From contig CM031857.1 in the NCBI GenBank assembly GCA_018697195.1, positions 54,331,982 to 54,395,981 of the forward strand: 64,000 nt of DNA, read 5' to 3'. The stretch's first letter is position 1. Every line of letters begins with the position of its first letter. Both the position numbers and the translations under genes were made by a program. The stretch is from Certhia americana (taxonomy: Eukaryota; Chordata; Aves; Passeriformes; Certhiidae). Below the pieces are notes generated by a model. The model did not search any database, had not been told where the DNA came from, and saw only the letters and a program-made list of their open reading frames with translations. Shown here one piece after another: positions 24,950 to 55,800 of this stretch.

Positions 24950-26057
24950 TTACTCTAATTGGTGATTTCCTGTGTACCCCTTTAGATGCTCGAGATCTTC
25001 TGTAAAGGGATTGTAACCTTGCTCTCTTAAACAGCGTAAGGCCCAGAACAGTTGATTTGCTGGAGGAAATTCATCCCATTTGACCCATTCCCAGCCTGTA
25101 GGGAAAAAAAAAAAAAAAAAAGGAAGAAAATCAGAGTACAGAGTTAAGACAAGACACAAGGAAACTGCATGAAGCTGCAGCAGGGGAAGTTTAGGCTGGA
25201 TGTTAGGGAAAAGTGGTGGGGCACTGGAATAGGCTCCATAGTGCAGTCTGACAGCTCAAGGAGTGTTTGAGGCACAAGGTGGGGTTGCTCGGGTTGCCCC
25301 GTGCAGGGCCAGGAATGGGATTTAATGATGCTTGGGGATTCCTTCCAACTCAGGATGTTCTTTGTGTCTGTGATACAAAAATTCTTCCTCTGTAAGTCTA
25401 GATGGTTCGCATAGAAACTACCAATACAAAGACGAGTTCTCCGTTGCCTACGGAGTCATTTTGCCTGATCAACTGTTTTGTTTCCCGGAGAAGCTGTGCA
25501 TGCCCCCTCCCTGGGAGTGTTCAGGGCCAAGCTGGCTGGAGCTCGGAGCTACCTGACTGGTGGGAGGTGTCCCTGCCCGTGGCACGGAACTAGATGATTA
25601 CTCACCCTCGTTCTTGTCGGGCTCCTGGTTTTGCGGCTCGGCGCCCGGCTCGGCCTCTCCCTTCATGAGCACGGTGACATAGTGGTAGCGCTGGGAGGCG
25701 CACACCGCGTTCACGGCCGACGCGAACCGCACGTGGTGCAGCCGCAGCGCCGCCTCCTCCAGCGTCTCCCGCGCCGCGCACTCCGCCAGGCTCTCCCTGC
25801 GGGCGGGCAAGGCAAGGCAAGGCACGGCCACCTCAGGGCACGGCGGGGCAAGGGGAGGGCAGGCCGGGGAGGGAGGGCGCGGCGCTCCTACCCGAACTCC
25901 AGGTGGCCTCCGGGGAGCTGGTAGGTGCCGGCACCCAGCGCGCCTTTCCGCTTGCCCAGGAGGACGCAGTTGGGGTGCGCGGCGCTGGTGACCACCACCC
26001 CCACGCCGACCCCGGGCCGCCGGGGCTGAGCCGGGGCTGAGCCGCCTCCTCGCCCAT
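24950..26057 (-). CDS. NUDT15: Nudix hydrolase 15 (nucleotide triphosphate diphosphatase), frame disrupted in exon 1
   Basis: NUDT15 hydrolyses nucleoside triphosphates, including oxidised and thiopurine forms, to monophosphates in the cytosol. Coding exons on the minus strand are 26057-25892, 25796-25606 and 25095-24950, with GT-AG junctions. The conserved start of the fold ([13 protein letters not shown]), the KRKG motif and the Nudix box are all present. The Nudix box reads GGHLEFG in exon 1 and continues [15 protein letters not shown] in exon 2, matching GX5EX7REX2EE. Exon 3 has WEWVKW and ends GYTGNHQLE. The ATG at 26057 has a strong context (gccATGG), but the 166-nt exon 1 is one base out of phase with exon 2 because of an exact 11-bp tandem duplication at 26021-26042. 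With a single unit the gene would be 163 aa; the human protein is 164. The gene is very compact: introns are 95 and 510 bp, and intron 2 is largely CR1. The product as written is therefore doubtful, while the gene identity is not. Confidence 0.93.
25104..25121. repeat. A18 tract forming the NUDT15 exon 3 polypyrimidine tract
   Basis: Eighteen A on the plus strand read as T18 on the gene strand, followed by ccctacag at the exon 3 acceptor. A slippage-prone homopolymer is thus the splice polypyrimidine tract. Confidence 0.8.
25150..25378 (+). mobile_element. CR1 LINE fragment in NUDT15 intron 2
   Basis: Plus-strand CR1 3' sequence, antisense to NUDT15. It shows the gacacaaggaaactgcatga segment, the 'ggctggatgttagg' segment, a 'ggggcactggaataggctcc' segment and a 3' end near 'ccttccaactcaggatgttc'. 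The tail is degenerate. Confidence 0.85.
25488..25598 (+). mobile_element. CR1 LINE fragment abutting the NUDT15 exon 2 donor
   Basis: This is a second CR1 piece, antisense to the gene. It has the ctgggagtgttcagggccaa segment, the gtgggaggtgtccctgcccg segment and ggaactagatgat. Homology stops at 25598, seven bases from the end of exon 2 (25606), so the last part of the CR1 3' end is missing. Confidence 0.8.
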
Positions 26058-26300
26058 GGCAGCCCCGGGCGCTCGGCGAGGCTCCGTCCCCCGGGCGGGC
26101 GGGGGCGGATCCGCCAATCAGGGTTTGGGATGCCGGGTTTTGGGAGGCCCTTGGCCGGGGGGTGTGTCCGGAGGGCGCCCGGTGAGCGCGGGGGTGGCGG
26201 CGCTGGTGAGGAGGGTAGCGAGGTGCCGAGGCAGGCTCGAGAGAGGGAGAGGTGCCCTGTGCTGCTGTTCGCCTGGGGTTCATTGCCTCTGGACGCGCAG
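25600..26300 (-). promoter_or_regulatory. NUDT15 CpG island with CCAAT box
   Basis: A CpG-dense region covers exons 1-2 and the upstream sequence. GC-box-like gggcgggcgggggcgg lies at about 26093-26107, and a CCAAT motif (NF-Y type, inverted relative to the gene) lies at 26114-26118, about 57 bp upstream of the ATG. No TATA box is seen. Confidence 0.7.
26021..26042. repeat. Exact 11-bp tandem duplication in NUDT15 exon 1
   Basis: Two perfect, directly adjacent copies of cggggctgagc occupy 26021-26031 and 26032-26042. On the gene strand this repeats the codons around AQPR. Because 11 is not a multiple of 3, it shifts the frame between the ATG and the Nudix domain. Confidence 0.97.
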
Positions 26301-26319
26301 GGACTTGTGAGGTCACCGG

Positions 26320-29300
26320 GAACAGAAAAGGCGTTTGTGCAAAATAGGGGCAGCTGAAAACAAGATACGACTCGGTTTTTGAAGATCAGGGAGCCCGTCG
26401 GTCTCTACCTGCAGATTTGTTCAGAATTTACAAAGTGGCCCTTCTTTGGTTAGCCCACTGTTTCTGGTCTGTGAAGAGTCTGGCACTGAAGTGTCACGTT
26501 GGAATTATTTAAAAAGGAAGTTACAAGCATAGCTGAGCAAAGCTTCACGGGTGGTTCCTGACCGATAAAGAAGAAATAAAAGTTTCTGCTGGCAAATATT
26601 TACCTTCATTCTCATTTTTTATAAATTATGGAGAGATGTAGAATACAAGACACAAGCTTTCATTTTCTTTATAAAACCTGTAAAGTTTGTCAAGATCTTC
26701 CCCTTCTTCAGCCTGTTGATCATAACAGAAGTTTTTTTTTGTTTGCACACTTTCAAATCGGTTTTGTTTATTTGTTTTTGTTTGGTTGGGTTTTGTTCTT
26801 TTTGGTTTTTTGTAATGTTTTAAAATATTTATGTACAGAGGTTTCTATTTACATATGAAGGTCACAGGGCCAAACTGGCTGAAGCTTAATCACGTTTTCT
26901 GGGATCAGATTTCTGGGGTTTAGCTGCATGCATCCATGCAGCATCAGATGGGTTCCAGTGTTGGCATGAAGGGCATGTCAGGAGCAAGTGGTTGGGTGTG
27001 CTAGTAGCAAGGTTGCCCTTTGACAGTGTTTGGCCGTGCTACTTAACTGTGATGCCAGCCCATACCCTAAACCACTGACACTAGTAAATAATAACAATAA
27101 TAAATAAATAATCTTGGGCAAATTGCCAAGGTAACAAGACTTTTCATAAACCAAGCTCATTCATTTGTCTCCCCAGTACAGCTGGAGTATCCTAATCTCC
27201 AGATGAAACATAAGTCAGTTACATAACCTCTGTATTTACATTTTAGGAAGACAGTGATCTTACAAAAGCCATATCAAAGATTCCTCCTCACCCATGAAGC
27301 TCATTTTGATCCAATACATTAACACTCCACAATGTTTTTTTACCTGAACAATGAAAACATTCTACTTTCTATGTACACTATTTTCCTGTACCTTTTACCA
27401 AACAGTATTTAGTAACAAGTCTTCAGGGTGACCCACTGTCATTCTGCTGATTTATTTTAAATACAATAAAAATGTTTGTATGGTCATTATGCTTGTTTAC
27501 TATGTTAGCAGGATACAATTCAATGAAAATATTATATAAAGATGATTAAGTAGAGTATAAAAGATATGTTTTTGCCAACGTTTTTATTTGTCAGTAGGCT
27601 AATAATTTCCCTTCCTTTCTACCATCTTCTTGATCACGACAAATATGTGAAGTTTTACTCTTTTACAGAACATTAAAATGACAAATTTTTTTGTTAAGGC
27701 TTTGAAATCTGCTTGTATAGAGATGTTTAGATTTGTTTCAATTTTTCCACCTTATATCTGTGATCATTAATATAAAGAATACTGTATGAAAAGAAGCATT
27801 TTGGTGACCGAATCTGTTCTAATTGGTTTCATTCTAGGATTTGTTTAGAACATGACTATGCAGCCAAGTTTAGCAGAATATGAAGCAAATACAGGCTGGT
27901 TTTCTGACTTTGGTAGTGAACAGACATCCCCTGAAGAAAGCTACAGGAATAAACCAAGAATGAGAAAGTAGCAAAATCCTCTGCCACAGTACTATGTTGA
28001 ATGGCTTGCAAGATTATGATTCATATATACTTGTAAACTTGTTTATTAATATTTTATCTGAGCACTTATGTGAGACAAGCAGCTAAAACAGTGTATTTAA
28101 ATCAGCATGTGTCCAGCAGCTACTGGAAAAGAGGCAGATATTTTTCAGGCCAAATCCCTCATTCCTTGTGCTAATGCTTTTATTGATTAAAGTGTTATTG
28201 AATTACACTGTTATTGAATGAACTCTATGTCTGAGCTGATCTGGATCAAAAAAGCCCAATTTTTTTTCATTACTGTGTTTTCTAGCATGCTGTGGGTGGC
28301 ACAGGGAGGGGATGGGACAGAGTTCCATCAGATTAAACACAGCACAAAGCCAAACGTGAGTCAGCAAACTGGGACAGAGATTATGTTTTTAGTAGGATGT
28401 GTTCCCTGATGCAATTTACAGCTCAGGTATATAAATGAGGGAGGCAGTGAGTCAGAGCAGCTGGGAATAAGAACGGTGGGACTAACCATGTTAGAGATGG
28501 GCCAGATATATGTCAGAATAAAATGACTACACATCTGTTCCCTAAGAAGAGCACACATAGGGAAAGCAGGCTAGAAAAGCAGTGTACAGCAGCTTATTGA
28601 AAAGCAGCTACACAAGTGGAAAACATCCATCTTTCTAAGAATTTCATACACATGGTTCCCTGGCTGTGGAATTTACTATATTGCAATTGCTATATATTTA
28701 CTATATTGCATTGCTTAGCAGAAGTATGAACTGGAAGATGTAAGGATTATATTTAAATATTTTACATTGCAAAGCTGGCATTCAGAAGCTGGGTGGAATG
28801 TGACAGCAGTGCATGACACCAAAGTCCCCCCAGCAGCCTTGCTGAAACTTGAACTTGAAAGATTTTTCTTCTCTTGCATTCAAGCAGCTGGTTGTTATAC
28901 TGAACCCTGATACTGAAAATGTAACATTGTTAACTTTTCCTCACTTTTATTTAAGCAGAATTATTTCCTTTACACCTGCTTCCATTAAATGTCTGTCTTT
29001 TACCATAAATCATTGCTTGCTGTAATATTATGGCTTCATAAGCATTATTAGTGGAAATTAGGCAAATTGTGATACATAGCTTTTATGTTGAAATGTAAAT
29101 GACCTCTGATCACATCATATGGAGAGAATAATGGTGTGTGTGAGAGCAATAGGACAAATTAGAGCTGTACTACAGGTGTGCTGTCTTCATTGTTTTTTAA
29201 TGATTTCTTTGCTTACAGACAGGACTGACTCTTTGGAATGAATGAAGCTGCTGAGACAATTCTGTTTTATTTTTACCTTTGTCATAAAGATTTAAGTGAC

Positions 29301-32217
29301 CTTGGGAATCTCTTGGGCAGATAAAGATGGATTGTGCTTCAGCTTCAATGAAACTTCTGGGTGTAGTCAATCCTGGGTTATCCTGAATCAGAAGAGTATG
29401 AAAGTGTCTGTTCCTTATCCATTTAGGATAGTACCTGGAGGTCCAGAATGGATGTCTGGAATACACTAGGCAAGAAATCATGACAGGGTTTTTGACTGCT
29501 ACTCTACAGCCATCTCTGGCTCAGTGATTTCTCAAGGTAGAGGTTGCTTCTGTGTATTTCCTAACCCTCTTCTTGTTTCTCTTCTTTAACATACCAAGAC
29601 TCCTCTTGAGCCCATGTAAATTTTCATCATTAGCAGCATCTGTGGCAAGGTGCTCCACAGCTTAGCTATGTGAAAGATCATTTTTGAAAACCAAATCCTT
29701 TTGCTTTCATTGAGTCTTTCACCTACCAGCCTTCCCTGGTTGGGAAGAGAGGGTGCATAAGTGATTAATGTTCATACTGTATTCTGTAAAAAACTGCACC
29801 TATCCAGACCTGAGACTGCACACATTAAATGCCTGTTTGCTAGGACAGATGTCAAAATCCTTGCAGGAGATACACCAGAGCACCTTCAGGGAAGGACCCT
29901 GGATTGTCTTTTCTGTATGACTGGAAGGAGAGATGGAATAACCTGTTCATATTGCAGATGGGTACAGTGAATAGTTTCATGTTGTTAGATGTGCCGGAGG
30001 GTCCCCTTAGCAATCTACAGCTTGTCCAGAGACAACCATGATTGTACTCCTGCAGACAAGCATGCAGAGAGAATTCATCATCTGTAGGGCAATGTAAACA
30101 CCACTGAAGGATTATTCTCACTTTGCTTCAAAGTTAGTTTTTTTGCTCTGACCTTGGCTGATTCATCATACTCATCTACCATACCAAAAAAGTGGGCTCT
30201 TCCCTCCTGTCTTCAATTAAAATTGTTCTGGAAAGCTCAGGGTGTTTTTTTCCACAGGTACTGGGATGCTTTTTAAGCCCCTGATAAATCTCTTCTTGGA
30301 AATTTCTTTCCCTCTGAACTCATGGCCTTGGCAGAGGCTTTCACTTTCTCACTCTGATATTCTTGGCAAGACCCTCTCTCCTGATGTTTTTCAATTATAA
30401 ATATCAGCCAGGGGAGCTTATAAGGCCTGGGAAAGAAATCAGATTGCACCATTGTCATTACATGAATGTGATAAATTTATAATAAAGAAAATTCATGTCT
30501 ATTCATAATGCCTGAGCCTTCCAGGAAGCTATATTTGTCCTCAAACAGGATGCTTTGTTTGTCTTGCTTATCTTGGCTTCTTGGCTCCTTCTATCTCATT
30601 TGCAATGTACCTTTCCCCTGCTTCTTTATAGTTTTAAATACAGCTTTTCAGAGAGGGTCTCGATCCTGTGTTAAAAAGCTTATTCTGACTTTAGCAAGAA
30701 ATCTCACCATTTTAAACTTCGAATAGCATGGAATTTGGTTCTGGAGATTTCCAAGAACTGTTGTTTTTAATGTTTTGAGTTGGGCTTACAGCCACCTTGT
30801 GCTGACAGTCAGAGCCAGGAGGTGGCACTGGTGGTCAGAGAGAAATCGAGGCATTTTTACAGTTAGACAAGTTTTCACAGCCAAGAGGAAATCAGACAAT
30901 AAAACATTCAGATAATTAAAGTTCTCCATACAGTTGTGTATTAGACTACAGATAACGGCAACAGCTGCCTCAATCTTTCTAGAAGTCCTTCAAAATTGCC
31001 AGCCATATGACATTTCTTCTTTTGATGTATAAGGTAAAAACCATCCTCATCTTGAAACTGGAAGGGCAAGTCACTCCTAGTGAGAAGATACAGTAGTAGT
31101 TGTAATCTGAATATTTTACAGCCATTTGCTAGGGCAGGAATTATAAGCCCAAAGAGAGTTATCCAATTTCCTTCCAGTAGCAAGCATCTGAGTCAGGATT
31201 TAAGTCTGGTTTCCTGTCCTGCAGCTAGTACTTACCTCTAAACAGTAGCTTAGGGCTTTAAAGGTTAAGGTTTAAAGGTTTGCCAAGGTCCATTACATCC
31301 TCTTGTAAACGTTGCAAATCCTTTCCAGGGTGGAGGTAAGTTTAGGGAGTCTCCTGGAGTTAGATTTCTTTGTATGTGGAAATGGCATCCATGCACTACT
31401 GTCCTGTGACGGAACTGCAGCAGGTCCTGTGACTGGTGAAGAGTCACTGTGTGTACAGAAGGTAAAAAGAGCACAGAGTTCAAATACATTTTCTTCCCTT
31501 CTCCTTGGCAAGAAGAAATATTTTATTAGCTGTAGTGGAAAATCTTGGATGATCTCTCAAAATTTTGCAGCTGCCTACAGGTTCAGTGACATGTACTCCT
31601 ACCTTGTGTGTCTGCACACAGAGATGCAGAGCTGAGCACTCTGCAGAGCTCACTGCAGTGCCAACAGGTCAGCGGAGGACCAGGAGCAAATTAACTGAAC
31701 CAGAATTGCTCCATCTTTTGCAATACTTGCCCAAGGAGTAGTTATGATAATGCATTTTCAGTTTCAGAAGAAAAAGAGGCAACTCGTCCAGTTATTTATT
31801 GGGTAACTCAAGTTACAAGATTCAAGAACAGTCACAACTCTGACATGGCTTTCCTTCACATCAGTTCTTGCTTTGATGTTCATATTGTATGAAAATAACT
31901 GCATTTCCTCTTATTATTGGTAGAGGACATTCTTGTTCCAATTTCCCAGGCCAATGCTATTTTCCTAATTACCATTTTGTTTTAAAGGAAAAAGCTTTGC
32001 CTCCTTGTGAATCACAAGGTCTGGTCACTAATTTCTGCAGGGACTCCTGTCCCCTGCTTCAGTTCCTTAGTGACCTGAGTCAAGGCCACCAAAGTAAAGG
32101 TACAGATAATGAATTGCAGAGGGGGAGGTGTAGTGGGGAGCTGTGTGAGGCAGAAATGGGGGTTGTGGCATGGGGAAGGGGCTGCAAAATACCTAGAAAT
32201 ACTAGTTCTCAGTTCAG
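26320..32217. other. Intergenic spacer between NUDT15 and SUCLA2
   Basis: No established gene was recognised. The spacer holds a T/G-rich low-complexity stretch at about 26750-26815 and a 39-codon ORF at 27852-27971 of unknown status. A segment near 31130-31245 faintly resembles an ancient MIR-like SINE. Confidence 0.5.
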
Positions 32218-32482
32218 TCATAGAACCACTGAATGGTTCGGGTTGGAAAGAACCTTACAGATTATCTAATTCCAACTCCTCTGCTATGAGCAGGGACATC
32301 TTCCACTAGACCAGGCTGCTCAAAGGCCCATCCAGCCTGGCTTTGAATGCTTTCAGGGATGGGGCATGCACAGCTTCCCTGAGAAACCTGCTCCACTGCC
32401 TCCCACCCTCACAACAGAGAATTTCTTCCTTCTATCTAATCTAAACCTGCCCTCTTTCACTTTAAAACCATTCTCGTCTTAT
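32218..32482 (-). mobile_element. CR1 LINE fragment upstream of SUCLA2
   Basis: The plus strand reads as the reverse complement of a CR1 3' end. It runs from 'tcatagaaccactgaatggt' through the cctctgctatgagcagggac segment, 'tccagcctggctttgaatgc' and 'gagaatttcttccttctatc' to 'ctttaaaaccattctc'. It lies about 100-400 bp upstream of the SUCLA2 CpG island. Confidence 0.92.
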
Positions 32483-32920
32483 GCAAGAATGGGTGTGTTT
32501 GCGTTGTTGCATGGAAACACCCTGAAATACGAAACCAGAAAAAGTAATCGCCAAGAATGAAAATACTCTTTAAGTTCTTCCATTCTAAGGCTGACCCGGG
32601 AGGGAAGCGTGGGCGTGGCATAAGGGAGCTGTGCCGCTTTCCTCCCTTTTAACACAGTGTCAACCGAGGCCGACGTGGTCGGCAGGTTGCGGGTGGATTA
32701 CAACGCACTTAGGATCCTTGCGAAGCAAAAATAACTTCTATAAAACCCGAAACGCTCGAAGGAACGTGAGGCCGGGAAGCGCCCTCAGGGCCGCCTCTCC
32801 GCGGCACCGGGCGGGCGTCACTGCGGGGGCGGGGCCGCGCCAGGCGCTTCCTGCCCCGCCCCGCCCCGCCAGCGGCGCCTGCGCGCTGCCAGGGGCACCC
32901 GAGGGCGAAGGGGCTCGGCC

Positions 32921-52129
<19,209 letters not shown>

Positions 52130-52431
52130 TTTGGGAAATGTCATGCCAGTGTCTAACATGTTCTCTGAAATACTGTGTTCTGTGGGAAATTTTAAATTTT
52201 TCTTTTGTATGGAGGTTTTAATTGACAGGCGCACAAACTGAAGCATCTGGTCTTTAAAGTTCTGGTCTAATATTCAGAATGGTCAGAATTCTTGTAAAGG
52301 TGTGTATTGCTGATATTTAATCTTTCTTAGTTGTTATTCTCAAGCCTCCAGCTTCTGCTGCAGAATGTCACTTGCAATATACTTCTGCGTTGTCCAAAGC
52401 AAAGCTTCTGGTTGAAAAAATAATTATTCTG

Positions 52432-52858
52432 AATAAATTTTGAAGTTACTTTACTTGTAAATTTGTATTAGCCTTGTTTAAAAGTAAATATGACTGGATT
52501 ATCTAGTTGTCCACGTGGAAAAATGTATTGAAACGGTATTTTATGTTGGAGACATTTGTACTTAGCAGTATAATGGACATGAGCAAAGCAATCATTATTT
52601 ATGAACAGATGCATTTGAATTTGATCAGAAATATTTTTAGAAGTCCTTCATTGAAGTGGCTGGTAACTCTTCTGGACAACGTGTTAAATCACTACAAAAT
52701 ATACTGTAGCACTTAGATTTTCACAATTTCTGGTCCTCGCGAAAAAGCATTGTGTAGTTTTATATACAAACAAGCATTCACCAAGCTTCAAGGAGACAAG
52801 ATAAATAGAGAATTAAAATGTCTATTGTACATCGCTAATAAAATTGTACATTAATAAA
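52432..52858 (+). terminator. SUCLA2 polyadenylation signals
   Basis: AATAAA hexamers lie at 52432-52437, 52837-52842 and 52853-52858, giving alternative 3' UTRs of about 0.3 and 0.75 kb after the TGA at 52127-52129. Confidence 0.75.
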
Positions 52859-52879
52859 ATATCTCTCAAAACTTTTACT

Positions 52880-55800
52880 GTCTTTCTTTTGTATGTTACC
52901 ATTTTGATAAATTGTGTATAGTCAGGGATTAAGCCATAGTTTAAGACAGCAAACTAAAACCTCTTTAGGAGTAAAGTTGTAGTGCCACATATGTTAATTT
53001 TTTTCCTCCCTGAAATACACTGTGATGAAAACCACATGAACTCTTGTTGAAAAGCTTGGATAGATATCATGCATATAACTCATCTCTGCACAAATAAATA
53101 TGCAGGAAATTATTTCTTCTTGGGGAAATACTGCTTCTATTAACAAATAACAAATAACCATTAATTTTTGTCACTTTACTTGATTTTCACATTACAAAGA
53201 ACTTGGAACTTGGATGATAATCCATTTACTGTTCAGTTTCCAAATGAGCACTCATTTATTATTTGTATTTTGTAGGCTTTTTTGTTTGAAATGTTATTTT
53301 CTTGGCTAATGATAGTGTAGTTTTATAAATAATGAAGCCACCTCTGTGGTGGGAATTCAGAATGGAAAATCAGTTGTGAACTCAAGACTTAAAAGGATTG
53401 TATGAAATGTGGGAAAATCAATTGTGTGATTATGAAGAAGTGGGTATTTAATGAAAAAACTTTATACTAGCATGGTATATTTCAGTAATCTTTTTGGCAG
53501 TAGTGAAAATCAGCAGAAGTTAAACTCTCCTCAAATTTCAACTGGATTATTTTTGATCCTAGCTGTTCCCTCTCAGCTGAATACTGTGTGCTGTTGATCC
53601 AGCATTCTGAATTGGGCTTGTGGATGTGCTCGGAATTGCTTTTATTCAATAGCCTTGAATTGAATTGCAGAGATGACTAATTTGAATACATCTGTTAAGC
53701 ATTGAATAATTTAGAGAATATAATTAATTTTTAGTATGTGTGTTTGCTTCTAGCTTTTTTTCTATTTACTTTGAAATCTTTGTGTACTGCCAATGTTAAA
53801 TGGAAATGATCTTTTCACACAAATCTGTAGTGGAATGGAGGCAGAAGTAGATCCTGCTGTTGACCCAGAATTTTCTTATACGCTGTTTGAATTGTTAAAT
53901 GTAGTTGAGTAGGGGAGAGGGAACCAAAGGCCAAGTCATGTCTTTGAGAGGAATGTAAAATACTAACATTCCCAGTAATGTATTTACAACTAGCAGACTT
54001 GTCAAAGCAGTATTTTGCACTTAGGGTATTTCTAAAGCCCATAGTATTCCTGTAACAATGGGTGTGGAATAGGTGTGGGATATATGTAGTCCAAATACTT
54101 CCTAATTGGAAAGAGTGGGATTTCCCTTTGGAGTTGGTAGTAAGGGGCTGCAGATGGTGTTACAGACAGGACGGGAGACATGGGAAGTGTGTGACCAGTA
54201 ATACAAAAGACTGTGACCAGGACAGGATCGTGTATAGGTGGTCAGGCATGGCCCTTTCCAATGCTGGGTCTGGAAACATTCTTTCTTATGCCCCATGGTG
54301 GTTAAACTGAATTAGGGATTGACTGATTTGTGGTAAATATCTTGAAACAAAGTGGGTATATGGAGATTGCTTTAATTACGGTATAAGGGTGCTATGGAAC
54401 GTTCTCATTACGTGTATGTTTTAAACATTCTTCAGACTGTTTTGCCTAAATCAAAGCATGTTGCAACCAAGGAAGGTGTGTAGTTGATAATTTAAAGGCC
54501 CCAAGCTGATGTATTGGAATCTATTTAAAGCCTTATAGACAACCTCCTTACCCATGCTTGTATTGAAATGTTAATAATCAGAAGGTGTGTGGGAAAGGTG
54601 ACTTGCTAAAATTAATCTGTACAGCCAGAAGCAAAATTCCTAACCACGTTATCAAAACATGAAAAATGTGTAAACAACTTCTTACAGATGAGCAGGAATT
54701 TTAATGATACTAGTTTATATTAGATGATTTGCTGTCTTCTGGTGCAGTTGTTACAAGTGCAGACTTTTGTAACTGTTTTTGAAATACTATGAAAGCAGAT
54801 GTCTTTTGTAAGAGTAATGTAAACCACTGGTGGTCTCGTGTTCCACAGCAACCCCAAGTGTTGGACTCAGGGCACTTTGTGGCCAATGTGCTAGAAGACA
54901 GCTCTGGTGTAAGTTAAGGGTCAAACATACTTCCTAAATATTAAATAGTAAAATATGAAGTATAGTTTTTTTAAATGTCTTGTCTACTCCACCACTTTGT
55001 ATTTAATGTATTAATCCACTTTCTACTGTGGTACTTTGGTGAAGTAGTTGACCTTTTTGGAAAAACAGACAGTAGGACTTTCAAGTAGTAGTAGTATAGA
55101 TACTGTTGGGGGATATAGTCAAATTTGGTTAAAACAACTCTTAATCTAGATTTCAAGGTTGAGCAGCTGGGAAGAAAATTATAAAAAAATGAAGCTCTGG
55201 AGGAGTTGGGTATAAAGCTACTAGTGGGTCTAATGCATTTGATATGGGGCAGGGTGTGTCTATTAACACCTTGAAAAAAACTCCATGCAGCAAGGAGGAA
55301 AATTCCAATTCCATGGAAGTGGACTGCTAAACTTCAAGTAGCTAGCTAGCTTCTTACCCTGTGCAGATGAAAGAGTATCCCTGGATTTAATGGAGGCTTA
55401 ATTGCAAGCTAAGACTACATTATTGAAAAATAAATACTTAAATTCAGATGTCAAGCTGATACAAACAAAGGAGAAAGTCAATGTAGGATGTGCATGACGC
55501 AGCAGTTCACCTTTGAGCTGGGTAGGGGCTGCAGCCAGAAGGTAGTGAATTGATGCTATTTTGTAGTGAGGAATCTGTGCCTCAGTCTACCAAGGCTTGC
55601 TTCTAAATCCTGATTTCAGTCTGCCTGATTAACCTCTTTTCCTAACAGATGCTATCACTGCAGGTGCTGTCTACAACTATTGAGGGAAGCTGCAGCGCAA
55701 GAAAATGTCTGTTCTGGCTGGTGTTTTGAGAAAGACGGTTTTCATCTTGGGAGGGCAGACAGAGAAGAGAAAAAGGTGCGGCTTGATCTCCCTAGTGAGC

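Noticed and set aside
29615..29735. Old minus-strand CR1-like segment with 'aggtgctccacagcttagct'
   Set aside because: The resemblance to an old CR1 class is limited to about 100 diverged bases and is not safe to annotate without alignment.
31130..31245. MIR-like ancient SINE with phrase 'gagtcaggatttaagtctgg'
   Set aside because: Only a short stretch resembles a MIR core by eye. Neither the tRNA-like head nor a clear tail is visible. A profile search would be needed.
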